From: Serratia sp. M24T3
GTDB taxonomy: Bacteria > Pseudomonadota > Gammaproteobacteria > Enterobacterales > Enterobacteriaceae
Assembly: GCF_000257645.1 (NCBI RefSeq)
Contig: NZ_AJHJ01000026.1
Span: forward strand, 1-64,000
DNA length: 64,000 nt
Direction of reading: 5' to 3'
Shown: positions 26,383 to 34,799 of the stretch, piece after piece
How positions within the stretch are numbered: position 1 is the first letter of the stretch
Layout of the letters: each line of letters starts with the position of its first letter
Position numbers and translations under genes: made by a program
Notes under the pieces: model-generated
Told to the model about the DNA's origin: nothing
What the model saw: the letters and a program-made list of their open reading frames with translations, nothing else
Databases searched by the model: none

Positions 26383-27347
26383 AGATCCAGAACCAAAAGT
26401 GGGCTTTTCGAGCGCGAACAGCATACGGTAATTTGCGTATTTTCCTCGCGCTCCTCTTCGGTCAACACGCAGTCGCGATGATCGGGAATGCCGTCAATCA
26501 CGTCGGTAATACAGGACCCACAAATACCCTGTTCACAGGACAGCATAATATCCGCACCGGCACTGAATAAAACTTCGGCGATAGTCTGACTCGGGCCAAC
26601 TAAAAAACGCTGGCCGCTGGAATTTAGCTGGATATAAAATGATTGATTATCATTTTGATGACTTAATTTCGCATTGGTGAAACGCTCGAAAGATAATTGC
26701 GTCGGCTGCCAATGAAATTCTTGCATAATATCCTGCAGGCGTTGAATAAAACCATCTGGCCCACAGGCGATAATGGCCGTGTCTTGATGAGGATTGCTTA
26801 AACAGCACGGGGTGTTACGACGCAGGGAATCGTTTGCGTCGCTGTAATGCAGAAACAGATTATTGGCCAGCAAAGGGGCTGTGCAACGGCTGATATAGGC
26901 AGCTTCCTTTTGGCTGGAAACATAATAATGAAGTTCAAAATCAATATCTTGACTGGCTATCTCTTCTGCCATGGCGAGCAGTGGAGTAATGCCAATACCC
27001 CCGGCAAACAGCAGGTAATGTTTAGCCTGCGGCAACGGGAAATGATTGCGCGGTGCGGAAATAGTTATTACGTCGCCCTGTTGCAGAGTTTGGTGAATAT
27101 AGTGCGACCCGCCCGACGAAAGTGAAGCCAGTTTTACGCAGACCTCATAATATTTCCCATCGCTGCTTTCAGTGCATAGAGAATATTGCCGCGCACCGAG
27201 TTCGGGTATGAAAAGGTCAATATGAGCGCCTGCAGAATAAGTCGGTAAATATCCGCCATTTTGGGCGATAAGCTGTAATGAAATATTCCCTGAGCCGTTA
27301 TTACTCAGCTTGTTAACAATAACCGGAATCAATTCTAGATCTTTCAT
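26379..27347 (-). CDS. Phthalate-dioxygenase-reductase-type flavin/[2Fe-2S] reductase (VanB-like)
   Basis: The 322-residue protein has the three-domain layout of class IA oxygenase reductases. These are a flavin-binding barrel with RQYSL (53-57), an NAD-binding domain with GGIGITP (116-122) and CGPDGF (195-200), and a C-terminal plant-type ferredoxin with cysteines 271, 276, 279 and 309 or 310. It passes electrons from NADH to a partner, normally a Rieske oxygenase. No Rieske alpha-subunit gene is present in the window. It is the first gene of the leftward operon. Confidence 0.9.
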   Translation of the reverse strand: MKDLELIPVIVNKLSNNGSGNISLQLIAQNGGYLPTYSAGAHIDLFIPELGARQYSLCTESSDGKYYEVCVKLASLSSGGSHYIHQTLQQGDVITISAPRNHFPLPQAKHYLLFAGGIGITPLLAMAEEIASQDIDFELHYYVSSQKEAAYISRCTAPLLANNLFLHYSDANDSLRRNTPCCLSNPHQDTAIIACGPDGFIQRLQDIMQEFHWQPTQLSFERFTNAKLSHQNDNQSFYIQLNSSGQRFLVGPSQTIAEVLFSAGADIMLSCEQGICGSCITDVIDGIPDHRDCVLTEEEREENTQITVCCSRSKSPLLVLDL

Positions 27348-27525
27348 TATCTTTTACCGTTTTCGCCAGCAGGGGCAGAATGATCCCGCTTAAGTTCACT
27401 GTGATTAATTTTTGGACATTGAAACGATTGTTCCCGCCGCACGAAAACTACGTTATTGTGATAAAACTGTTGCGTCCAGCGCTTTGATTCGCACAACCCG
27501 TTGCATAAAAGAGAGCACTCAGGAT

Positions 27526-28461
27526 ATGTTCGCATTCTCTCGGTTTCTGCTGTATTTCACCGAAGTGGCCCGCCAGGGATCATTTCGTAAAGCCTCTGAA
27601 ACGCTGCACGTCGCGGCTTCTTCAATCGATCGCCAAATTCTGCGCGTCGAGAAAGAGTTGGCGATGCCGTTGTTTGAGCGTCATCCCACCGGTTTAAAGC
27701 TCACTGCAGCAGGAGAATTGCTGTTACATGCTGCCAATAACTGGAAAAAAGATTTTTCAAGGGTGTGCGAGCAGCTTGACGATTTACGTGGTTTAAGGCG
27801 CGGGCACGTGCGCATCGCCACCATTGACGCGATAAATCGGCAATTCTTTTCGTCGATGCTCAAGAAGGTGCATCTCGAATATCCCAACATCTCATTTACT
27901 CTTACCACTATGAATAATATCGATATTCAGCAGGCGCTGATGTCGGGTGATGCCGACTTTGGCATTATGCTTAATCCACAAACCTCGCGTGAGTTGCAGG
28001 TCAGGGCATTTGCCGAAATCAATTTGGGCATCGTGGTCCCTAAAAATCATCCGCTGGCCGTAAGAAGCGGGGTGAGATTTAATCAGTGTCTGGAATATCC
28101 GTTTATTATTCCGTCTGCGCCGCTAATGCTGTCCGGTCCGGTCGAGGCGTTGCTGAATATTAACGGCGGGATGGTGAAAGAGGTCGCCGTTTCCAACAAT
28201 ATCCATATGATTCGTTCGTTGATTAAAGAGCAGATTGGCATCGGTATTCTCTGCTGGCTGGATATCATGGATGAAGTGATTAGCGGAGAGTTGGCGTTTA
28301 TTCCCCTTACCGATCCACAACTTAAGACATTTACCCTGTCGCTGTGTGTTGCCCCGGCGCGACAGCTTTCTTTGGCTGCATCGATGATGCTCAAGCAACT
28401 CGAGATGCTGTTTAGTCAGATTCAGACCCAGGGACTGAATGCTGGATCTTTTGCACCGTAA
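27526..28461 (+). CDS. LysR-family regulator of the catabolic region
   Basis: The 311-residue protein has a LysR winged helix (FLLYFTEVARQGSFRKASETLHVAASSIDRQILRVEKEL) and a C-terminal effector-binding domain (HVRIATIDAINRQFFSSML). The frame is open from 27412, but ATG 27526 is the family-like start (MFAFSRFLLYFTEVA). It stands between the leftward operon starting at 27347 and the rightward operon starting at 28725, in the classic place to control both. The inducer is unknown but is likely the heterocycle or an intermediate. Confidence 0.92.
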   Translation: MFAFSRFLLYFTEVARQGSFRKASETLHVAASSIDRQILRVEKELAMPLFERHPTGLKLTAAGELLLHAANNWKKDFSRVCEQLDDLRGLRRGHVRIATIDAINRQFFSSMLKKVHLEYPNISFTLTTMNNIDIQQALMSGDADFGIMLNPQTSRELQVRAFAEINLGIVVPKNHPLAVRSGVRFNQCLEYPFIIPSAPLMLSGPVEALLNINGGMVKEVAVSNNIHMIRSLIKEQIGIGILCWLDIMDEVISGELAFIPLTDPQLKTFTLSLCVAPARQLSLAASMMLKQLEMLFSQIQTQGLNAGSFAP

Positions 28462-28724
28462 TGGCGCACTGTGCTCTGCTTTGAATCAAAGGTTGCAGAA
28501 TTAAATGGCGGTATTTTAGCCGCTATTCACCCATAAAGCGCATGGATAGGGCTTTCCACAAGTTGGCATCGTTTTTGTATAACTCACAGTGAGTAGAAGC
28601 GGTCAGTGCAGACAGCTGCATGGGACATTGCTCAGCAACCATTTCGCAATTCAAACTTTGCGCCGAATGGGAGGCTGAGCCGCATTTGCTTGCCCTCTCT
28701 TCGGCTTTGATAAGGAGAGGAGCA
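28462..28724 (+). promoter_or_regulatory. Leader of the rightward operon; possible regulatory RNA
   Basis: These 263 bases precede the second NMT1-type gene. They contain the short hairpins GGCGGTATTTTAGCCG (28507-28522) and ACTCACAGTGAGT (28581-28593) and a strong ribosome-binding site AAGGAGAGG (28712-28720). NMT1-type genes in proteobacteria are sometimes controlled by the xanthine-sensing NMT1 riboswitch; I cannot confirm its consensus here by eye. No coding gene is visible. Confidence 0.3.
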
Positions 28725-29714
28725 ATGAAATTGAGTTTCGGGTTTCCCCTGTCGCGTTGTGCGTTAGGCACGCTGTTGCTGGGAAGTATTTCCCTGACCG
28801 CTCATGCCGATGAAAAAATCACTTTGTTGACGTCTTGGTACGCGCAGGCTGAACAAGGGGGCTATTATCAGGCATTAGCCACGGGTATTTACAAACGTTA
28901 CGGGCTGGATGTCACCCTTCAATCCGGCGGGCCGCAGGTCAACGGCATGCAGTTGCTGCTGGCAAAACGCGCCGATGTGATAATCGGTTACGACCTGCAA
29001 CTGCTTGACGCCGTGCAGCGCGGATTCCCGGCCAAAGCCATCGCCGCCCCGTTCCAATACGATCCGCAAGGCCTGTTGACGCACGCTTCAGTTACCTCAC
29101 TTAATGGCCTGCAAGGCAAAACCATTCTGGTGTCCAGTTCCGGGCAATCTACCTGGTGGCCGTGGCTGAAAGAGCAATACCACCTCAGCGATTCACAGGC
29201 TCGCACTTACACCTTCAATATCCAACCGTTTGTCGCCGATGACAATGTCGCTCAGCAGGCCTATGTCAGCTCCGAAGTGTTTCAGGCCAAAAAGGCCGGG
29301 GTCAAATCCAACTTTTTCCTGTTTTCGGAACACGGCTATCCGCCCTATGGCGGCATCCTGATCACCCGCGATGACTTGATTGCCAGCCGCAAAGAGGCAA
29401 TGGCTAAATTCGTCAAGGCGTCGATGGAAGGTTGGGTCAGCTATCTTGATAATCCGGCACCGGGTAACGCGCTGATTAAAAAGGATAACCCCAAAATGGA
29501 AGACGATCTTTTGGCCTGGGCTGTTGCACAAATCAAACAGCACCACCTGATTGACGGCGGAGATGCGACAGCGCAGGGCTGGGGCACGATGACCGATGCG
29601 CGCTGGCAGAAAACCCGCGATTTCATGGTTAACGCGAAATTGCTGAAAGCCGACACCGACTGGAAGCAGGCGTACACCACTGAATTCGTGAAGAATCTGC
29701 ACGTCGAACCTTAA
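28725..29714 (+). CDS. NMT1/THI5-like ABC substrate-binding protein 2
   Basis: The 329-residue protein has a signal peptide (MKLSFGFPLSRCALGTLLLG, cleaved after AHA) and the NMT1 motif region EKITLLTSWYAQAEQGGYYQALATGIYKRYGLDVTLQSGGPQVN. It is clearly paralogous to the binding protein at 22727-23710, sharing long blocks such as NPA/DPA-xGN-LI-KDNP. No ATPase or permease gene accompanies it, so it probably delivers its ligand to the importer at 21083-22730. It may bind a related compound, widening the range of that importer. The start has an excellent ribosome-binding site. Confidence 0.92.
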   Translation: MKLSFGFPLSRCALGTLLLGSISLTAHADEKITLLTSWYAQAEQGGYYQALATGIYKRYGLDVTLQSGGPQVNGMQLLLAKRADVIIGYDLQLLDAVQRGFPAKAIAAPFQYDPQGLLTHASVTSLNGLQGKTILVSSSGQSTWWPWLKEQYHLSDSQARTYTFNIQPFVADDNVAQQAYVSSEVFQAKKAGVKSNFFLFSEHGYPPYGGILITRDDLIASRKEAMAKFVKASMEGWVSYLDNPAPGNALIKKDNPKMEDDLLAWAVAQIKQHHLIDGGDATAQGWGTMTDARWQKTRDFMVNAKLLKADTDWKQAYTTEFVKNLHVEP

Positions 29715-29724
29715 GGGGATTGCT

Positions 29725-31143
29725 ATGTCACTGCTAATCAAAAATGCCCACGCCATCCTTACTGGTTTGCACGGTGAGCAAGCACGCCGTGCAGGACCCG
29801 ATATTCGTGTGCGCGACGGGGTAATCGAGGCCATCGGGCATCTTGCGCCGCTGGCCGATGAACGATTGATCGACGCGCGCGATTGCGTGATTTATCCAGC
29901 CTGGGTAAACACTCATCATCACCTTTTTCAATCGCTGCTGAAAGGCGAACCGCAAGGGCTGAACCAGAGTTTAACAGCCTGGCTGAGCGCTACGCCGTAT
30001 CGTTTTCGCGCCGCTTTTGACGAGCCGACTTTTCGTCTGGCGGTGCGTATTGGCCTGATTGAACTGCTGCGTTCCGGCTGCGCTACCGTGGCCGATCACA
30101 ACTATCTCTACTGGCCCGACATGCCTTTCGACACTTCGCAAATCATCTTCGAAGAGGGGGAAGCGCTGGGCATGCGCATAGTGCTGTGTCGTGGCGGGGC
30201 GACCCAGTCGCGGGCTATCGAACAGAACCTACCGTTGGCGCTGCGACCAGAAAGTTATGAACATTACATGGCCGATATCGAACGTCTGGTCAGCCGTTAT
30301 CACGACGCGCGGCCAACCTCGATGAGGCGGGTGGTGATGGCGCCTACCACGCTGCTGCACTCTGCGCCACCTTCACAGCTGCGAGAAATGGCGGCATTGG
30401 CGCGGCGTTTGGGCATTCGTATGCACAGCCATCTTTCTGAAACCGTCGATTATCTCGATGCGGCACGGGCCAGGTTCAATATGACGCCGGTACAGTTTTG
30501 TGCCGAGCACGACTGGCTGGGTGAAGATGTCTGGTTCGCGCATCTGGTAAAACTGCTACCGGAAGAAATTACTCTTTTGGGCAAAACCGGCACCGGCATC
30601 GCGCACTGTCCGCAAAGCAACGGGCGGCTGGGAAGTGGGATCGCCGATCTGTTGGCATTAGAGCTGGCGGGTGTGCCGGTTTCACTTGGCGTTGACGGCG
30701 CGGCTTCAAACGAAGCGGCAGATATGCAGAGCGAGGCCCATGCGGCCTGGCTGTTGCAACGGGCGCGTAAAGGGATGCAGGCGCAGCCGCGCTATGACGG
30801 TGGAACTTTTGAAGGCGGCGGCGATGCCGTCAGCATTGAGGACGTGGTGCGCTGGGGAAGCGCGGGCGGGGCGAATATCCTTGGATTACCCCGCAGCGGC
30901 ACGATTGAGGTCGGTATGCAGGCGGATATCGCCGTTTATCGCCTCGACGATCCGCGCTACTTCGGGCTGCACGACATGGCCATTGGGCCGGTAGCCTGCG
31001 GCGGGCGGGCTTCGCTCAAGGCGCTGATGGTCAATGGTCGGCCGATCGTTGAAGACGACACCGTGCCGGGAGTCGATCTTGAGACCATGCGCCGTGACGC
31101 GATGGCAGCAGTCCGTACCTTACAGCAGCGTGCAAACGCCTAA
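29725..31143 (+). CDS. Amidohydrolase of the 8-oxoguanine deaminase / TrzN-AtzB group
   Basis: The 472-residue protein is a cyclic deaminase of the amidohydrolase superfamily. Likely zinc and catalytic residues are His64 and His66 (NTHHHLFQ), His236 and Glu239 (HSHLSE), His273 and Asp324 (LGVDGAASN). The pattern THHHLFQ...GCATVADHNYL...HLSET...VDGAASN closely follows 8-oxoguanine deaminase and related hydroxyatrazine or S-adenosylhomocysteine deaminases. It would deaminate or hydrolyse an oxidised purine-like ring. It lies 10 bp after the binding protein gene and is probably co-transcribed with it. Confidence 0.9.
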   Translation: MSLLIKNAHAILTGLHGEQARRAGPDIRVRDGVIEAIGHLAPLADERLIDARDCVIYPAWVNTHHHLFQSLLKGEPQGLNQSLTAWLSATPYRFRAAFDEPTFRLAVRIGLIELLRSGCATVADHNYLYWPDMPFDTSQIIFEEGEALGMRIVLCRGGATQSRAIEQNLPLALRPESYEHYMADIERLVSRYHDARPTSMRRVVMAPTTLLHSAPPSQLREMAALARRLGIRMHSHLSETVDYLDAARARFNMTPVQFCAEHDWLGEDVWFAHLVKLLPEEITLLGKTGTGIAHCPQSNGRLGSGIADLLALELAGVPVSLGVDGAASNEAADMQSEAHAAWLLQRARKGMQAQPRYDGGTFEGGGDAVSIEDVVRWGSAGGANILGLPRSGTIEVGMQADIAVYRLDDPRYFGLHDMAIGPVACGGRASLKALMVNGRPIVEDDTVPGVDLETMRRDAMAAVRTLQQRANA

Positions 31144-31172
31144 AATTACTGGATTCGAACAGGATAAAAATT

Positions 31173-32162
31173 ATGAACAACCTAAATGAAAACAACGGTT
31201 ATGCCTTACAGGAATTGGAAAAAGAAGCCCGGATGGGCGCGATGGGAGAAGAAACTTTTAGCCGCGAGGTGCGCTGCATCGATCTCAGTGACTTTGAACA
31301 TCGTAAAAGTGAGATTGCCGACCAACTGTGGCAGGCGGCGGTCGAAATAGGCTTTTTCCAGGTCAGTAATCACGGTATTGAGCTGGCCGATATCCGCAAT
31401 GCCTTCGGCATGACCGAGCAATTTTTCGCGCTGCCCAATGAGGTGAAGGCGCAATATCCGTTGGCGCGCAATGCCGGTTGGGAGAACAAATCGCAGGTGC
31501 GCCCTTCAACAAAAACGCCGGACCAGAAAGAGTCATACCAGATAACTCGCCCTTTAATGAACGGCCTGTGGCCGAGCCAGCAGGAGTTGCCTGAGTTCAA
31601 AAGCACCATGTTGACGTTTGAGTCACAGTGTTGGCAGCTAGGTATGAAACTGCTCTCATGTTTCGCGCTTAAACTGGGCTTCCCCGAGCCTTTCTTCGAG
31701 CAGGCGCATAATCCGGATCAGCAGACTTATCAAAGCACGTTGCGGATGCTGCACTATTACGCGACCGAACAGTCACAGCAAGGGATGTGGCGAGCCGGCG
31801 CGCATACTGATTTTGACTGTCTGACGTTACTGTTCCAGCGTCCGGGGCAGGGTGGTTTGCAGGTTTGTCCGGGTAAAGACCATGAGAGCCAGCAGTGGAC
31901 GAGTATCGAGCCGCGCGAAGAGGTGATCACCTGTAATATCGGCGACATGCTGATGCGCTGGAGCGACGACCAACTGCCGTCGAACTTCCATCGTGTCCGC
32001 AGCCCGCTGCCGGGGGAATATCAGGGCGCGCGCTACAGTCTGGCATTTTTCTGTCAGGCTAACAAAGACGTCGAAATTCTTGGCCCGCAGGCTAAATACC
32101 CCGCTATTAGCGCAGCGGATTATTTGCAACAGCGTATTCAGGCGAATTTTGCCAAAGGATAA
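31173..32162 (+). CDS. 2-oxoglutarate/Fe(II)-dependent dioxygenase (isopenicillin-N-synthase-like)
   Basis: The 329-residue protein has an N-terminal DIOX_N-like part (VRCIDLSDFE... AAVEIGFFQVSNHGI) and the catalytic double-stranded helix domain. Fe(II) ligands are His211 and Asp213 (GAHTDFDCLTLL) and His273 (SNFHRVRSP), with the 2-oxoglutarate-binding Arg287 in RYSLAFF. Such enzymes hydroxylate or N-demethylate their substrate while decarboxylating 2-oxoglutarate. Within a heterocycle-degrading operon a hydroxylation or N-dealkylation role is plausible. A strong terminator follows it. Confidence 0.92.
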   Translation: MNNLNENNGYALQELEKEARMGAMGEETFSREVRCIDLSDFEHRKSEIADQLWQAAVEIGFFQVSNHGIELADIRNAFGMTEQFFALPNEVKAQYPLARNAGWENKSQVRPSTKTPDQKESYQITRPLMNGLWPSQQELPEFKSTMLTFESQCWQLGMKLLSCFALKLGFPEPFFEQAHNPDQQTYQSTLRMLHYYATEQSQQGMWRAGAHTDFDCLTLLFQRPGQGGLQVCPGKDHESQQWTSIEPREEVITCNIGDMLMRWSDDQLPSNFHRVRSPLPGEYQGARYSLAFFCQANKDVEILGPQAKYPAISAADYLQQRIQANFAKG

Positions 32163-32190
32163 AGGTCGGATTTAGTTTGCTGAATATATA

Positions 32191-32217
32191 AAACACAGCC
32201 TTTGAGGCTGTGTTTTT
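32191..32217 (+). terminator. Rho-independent terminator after the dioxygenase
   Basis: A perfect 10-bp stem AAACACAGCC/GGCTGTGTTT with loop TTTGA is followed by TT and GC. It ends the first rightward operon (28725-32162), so the flavin monooxygenase downstream starts a separate transcript. Confidence 0.85.
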
Positions 32218-32394
32218 GCAGCTAGGTGCAGGTAATGTTCAATCAGGTCAAGCGGCTTCCCACCGTGAGAGCATCATAATTTTATGCTCAGTCAGAAGAT
32301 TTATAATATTTTACCATCTCTGGTCTGTTCAATAGTCTTGAATCCTACAAGCGGGTGAAAGTTATCTCACTCACGCCATTCACAGGACGCAGAC

Positions 32395-33669
32395 ATGACA
32401 GACGAAATAACAAAAATTGATACGTTGGTGGTCGGTGCAGGGCAGGCCGGAGTCGCGATGAGTGAGCACTTGACTCGGCTCGGTATCCCGCATCTGGTTT
32501 TGGAAAAAAATCGTATCGCCGAAGCCTGGATCAGCGGCCGCTGGGATTCTCTGGTCGCCAACGGACCCGCCTGGCACGATCGTTTTCCGGGCATGGAATT
32601 CAAAGACACCGGCCCTGACGGCTTCGTGCCGAAAGATCAGGTTGCCGAGTATTTCGCTGATTATGCTGACAAATTTAATGCGCCGATCCGCACGGGAGTT
32701 GAAGTCAAAAAGGTTGAACGTAACCTGGGCCGTGTGGGGTTTAGGGTTGAAACCTCCGAGGGCGTGATCGAAGCCCTGCGCGTGGTGGCAGCCACGGGTC
32801 CGTTCCAGCGCCCGGTGATCCCACCAATCGCTCCGCAACAAAGCAGCCTGCATCAGATTCACTCGGCCAATTACCATAATCCACAACAGTTGCCCGAAGG
32901 CGGCGTGCTGGTGGTCGGAGCAGGATCTTCTGGCGTGCAGATTGCCGATGAACTGCAACGGGCGGGCAAAAAAGTCTATCTTTCCGTGGGGCCTCATGAT
33001 CGCCCGCCACGCGCCTATCGCAACCGTGATTTCTGCTGGTGGCTCGGCGTACTGGGCCTGTGGGACGTTGCCGCCAGCCAGCCGGGCAGAGAGCACGTGA
33101 CTATTGCCGTCAGCGGCGCGCGCGGCGGTCACACTGTTGATTTCCGCCGTCTGGCCAATCAGGGTGTAAATTTGGTGGGATTAACCAAAGATTTCCAAAA
33201 TGACGTGGTAACTTTCCAGTCAGATCTCAGTGATAACGTTAATCGCGGTGATGAAAATTACCTCTCATTGCTCGACGCCGCCGATGCCTATATCGCCCGC
33301 AATGGCCTTGAACTTCCTGAAGAACCTGAAGCGCGACATTTTATCGCTGACCCTGCATGCATGACCCATCCCACCCTTCAGCTTGATCTGGTCGCTGCCG
33401 GCGTTACCTCGATTATCTGGGCGACAGGCTATGTGGCGGATTACAGCTGGCTCAAGGTCAACGCGTTTGATGAAAATAACAAACCTAAGCACCAGCGCGG
33501 TGTTTCCAGCGAAGCGGGCGTTTATTTCCTCGGGCTGCCGTGGTTGTCACGTCGCGGATCGACCTTTATCTGGGGCGTATGGCACGACGCGAAATTCATT
33601 GCCGACCAAATCGCTATCCAGCGTCAGTACAGTGAATATCGCGCAGCAGACTCTGGCTCTTTGAAATGA
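32395..33669 (+). CDS. Flavin-containing monooxygenase (class B type)
   Basis: The 424-residue protein has two Rossmann motifs: GAGQAG at residues 14-19 for FAD and GAGSSG at about 175-180 for NADPH. Other matches are FVPKDQVAEYFADYA and ATGPFQRP, and ATGY in IIWATGYVADYSWL, an FMO/NMO hallmark. It inserts one oxygen atom into a substrate nitrogen, sulfur or carbon. It is placed at the head of a group with a Rid protein, DUF1028 and an ArgE-like hydrolase, suggesting oxidation followed by ring or amide cleavage. Confidence 0.92.
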   Translation: MTDEITKIDTLVVGAGQAGVAMSEHLTRLGIPHLVLEKNRIAEAWISGRWDSLVANGPAWHDRFPGMEFKDTGPDGFVPKDQVAEYFADYADKFNAPIRTGVEVKKVERNLGRVGFRVETSEGVIEALRVVAATGPFQRPVIPPIAPQQSSLHQIHSANYHNPQQLPEGGVLVVGAGSSGVQIADELQRAGKKVYLSVGPHDRPPRAYRNRDFCWWLGVLGLWDVAASQPGREHVTIAVSGARGGHTVDFRRLANQGVNLVGLTKDFQNDVVTFQSDLSDNVNRGDENYLSLLDAADAYIARNGLELPEEPEARHFIADPACMTHPTLQLDLVAAGVTSIIWATGYVADYSWLKVNAFDENNKPKHQRGVSSEAGVYFLGLPWLSRRGSTFIWGVWHDAKFIADQIAIQRQYSEYRAADSGSLK

Positions 33670-33693
33670 TTCATCAACAGCAGGAATAAATCG

Positions 33694-34128
33694 ATGCCAA
33701 CACATACTCGTATTCGCATGTTTAATACCAAAGAAACCTATCCGAATCAGACGCTGGATAACGATCTTTGCCAGGCCGTTCGCGCAGGCAATACTGTGTA
33801 CGTGCGTGGGCAGGTCGGAACCGATTTTGAAGGCAATCTGATTGGATTGGGGGATCCGCGCGCGCAGGCCGAGCAGGCGATGAAAAATGCCAAACAGCTG
33901 CTTGAAGAAGCCGGTAGCGAGCTGTCGCATATCGTCAAAACCACGACCTATCTTATCGACCCGCGCTATCGCGAGCCGGTATATCAGGAAGTGGGCAAAT
34001 GGCTGAAAGGCGTATTCCCGATTTCAACGGGTCTGGTGGTTTCGGCGCTGGGCCAGCCACAGTGGCTGATGGAAATCGATATTATCGCGGTGATCCCCGA
34101 TGATTATGTCGCCAGGGGGGCTGAATGA
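33694..34128 (+). CDS. RidA/YjgF/UK114-family protein 2
   Basis: The 144-residue protein is a second Rid-family member: NDLCQAVRAGNTVYVRGQVGTDFEGNLIGLGDPRAQAEQAMKNAKQLLEEAGSELSHIVKTTTYLIDP and MEIDIIAVIP. The arginine that marks archetypal RidA is not at the expected position (ISTGLVV), so a Rid subfamily with another activity is likely. It follows the monooxygenase gene by 24 bp and overlaps the DUF1028 gene by 4 bases, so the three are one unit. Confidence 0.9.
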   Translation: MPTHTRIRMFNTKETYPNQTLDNDLCQAVRAGNTVYVRGQVGTDFEGNLIGLGDPRAQAEQAMKNAKQLLEEAGSELSHIVKTTTYLIDPRYREPVYQEVGKWLKGVFPISTGLVVSALGQPQWLMEIDIIAVIPDDYVARGAE

Positions 34129-34799
34129 CTTTTTCTATCGCCGCCCGCTGCCCCGAAACCGGGCAGTTGGGGATTGCCCTTAGTTCCTCAAGCATTGCCG
34201 TGGGGGCGCGATGCCCCTGGCTGCAGCCCGGCGTCGGAGCTGTATCGAGCCAGAACATTACTTTACCCGCGCTGGGCCAGTTTGTTCTAAGCGAACTCAG
34301 CCTTGGTACGAATCCCCCGCAGGCGCTTGAAAAGGCGCTGGCGGGTAATGTGTTTAGTGAGTATCGACAGCTTACGGCGATCAATGTTCACGGTGAAAGT
34401 GCGGTATTCAGCGGTGAAAAAACGCTGGGACTGAACCACGCGGTGCAGGGCAAAGACTGTGTCGCCGCGGGGAATATGTTGGCTGACAAAGCAGTAATCA
34501 GTGCCATGGTGACGGCCTTTGAAGGTGCTACGGGGCAACTGGCCAATCGATTACTGGCGGCGATGCAGGCAGCCGTAGTTGCCGGCGGTGAAGCCGGGCC
34601 GGTGCATTCGGCGGCGATGAAGATCGTTGGCAGTCACAGCTGGCCGATTGTCGATCTGCGGGTTGACTGGACCGAGCAGGATCCTATCACCGAACTTTGC
34701 GCGCTGTGGCAAGCCTATGAACCGCAGATGCAGGCATATATTACCCGTGCGCTGGATCCTCGCGAGGCGCCGAGCTATGGCGTGCCGGGTGATGAATAA
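34125..34799 (+). CDS. DUF1028-family protein (Ntn-hydrolase-like)
   Basis: The 224-residue protein matches the DUF1028 family: MTFSIAARCPETGQLGIALSSSSIAVGARCPWLQPGVGAVSSQ and NMLADKAVISAMVTAFEG. The family has an N-terminal-nucleophile-like fold and occurs near amidases and peptidases. Here it is translationally coupled to the Rid gene on one side and the ArgE-like gene on the other, so it should act in the same pathway, possibly as an amidase. Its reaction is not established. Confidence 0.92.
   Translation: MTFSIAARCPETGQLGIALSSSSIAVGARCPWLQPGVGAVSSQNITLPALGQFVLSELSLGTNPPQALEKALAGNVFSEYRQLTAINVHGESAVFSGEKTLGLNHAVQGKDCVAAGNMLADKAVISAMVTAFEGATGQLANRLLAAMQAAVVAGGEAGPVHSAAMKIVGSHSWPIVDLRVDWTEQDPITELCALWQAYEPQMQAYITRALDPREAPSYGVPGDE

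Noticed and set aside
34627-34791. Upstream extension of the ArgE-like protein
   Set aside because: It lies wholly inside the DUF1028 gene in another frame; the family start fits at 34792.
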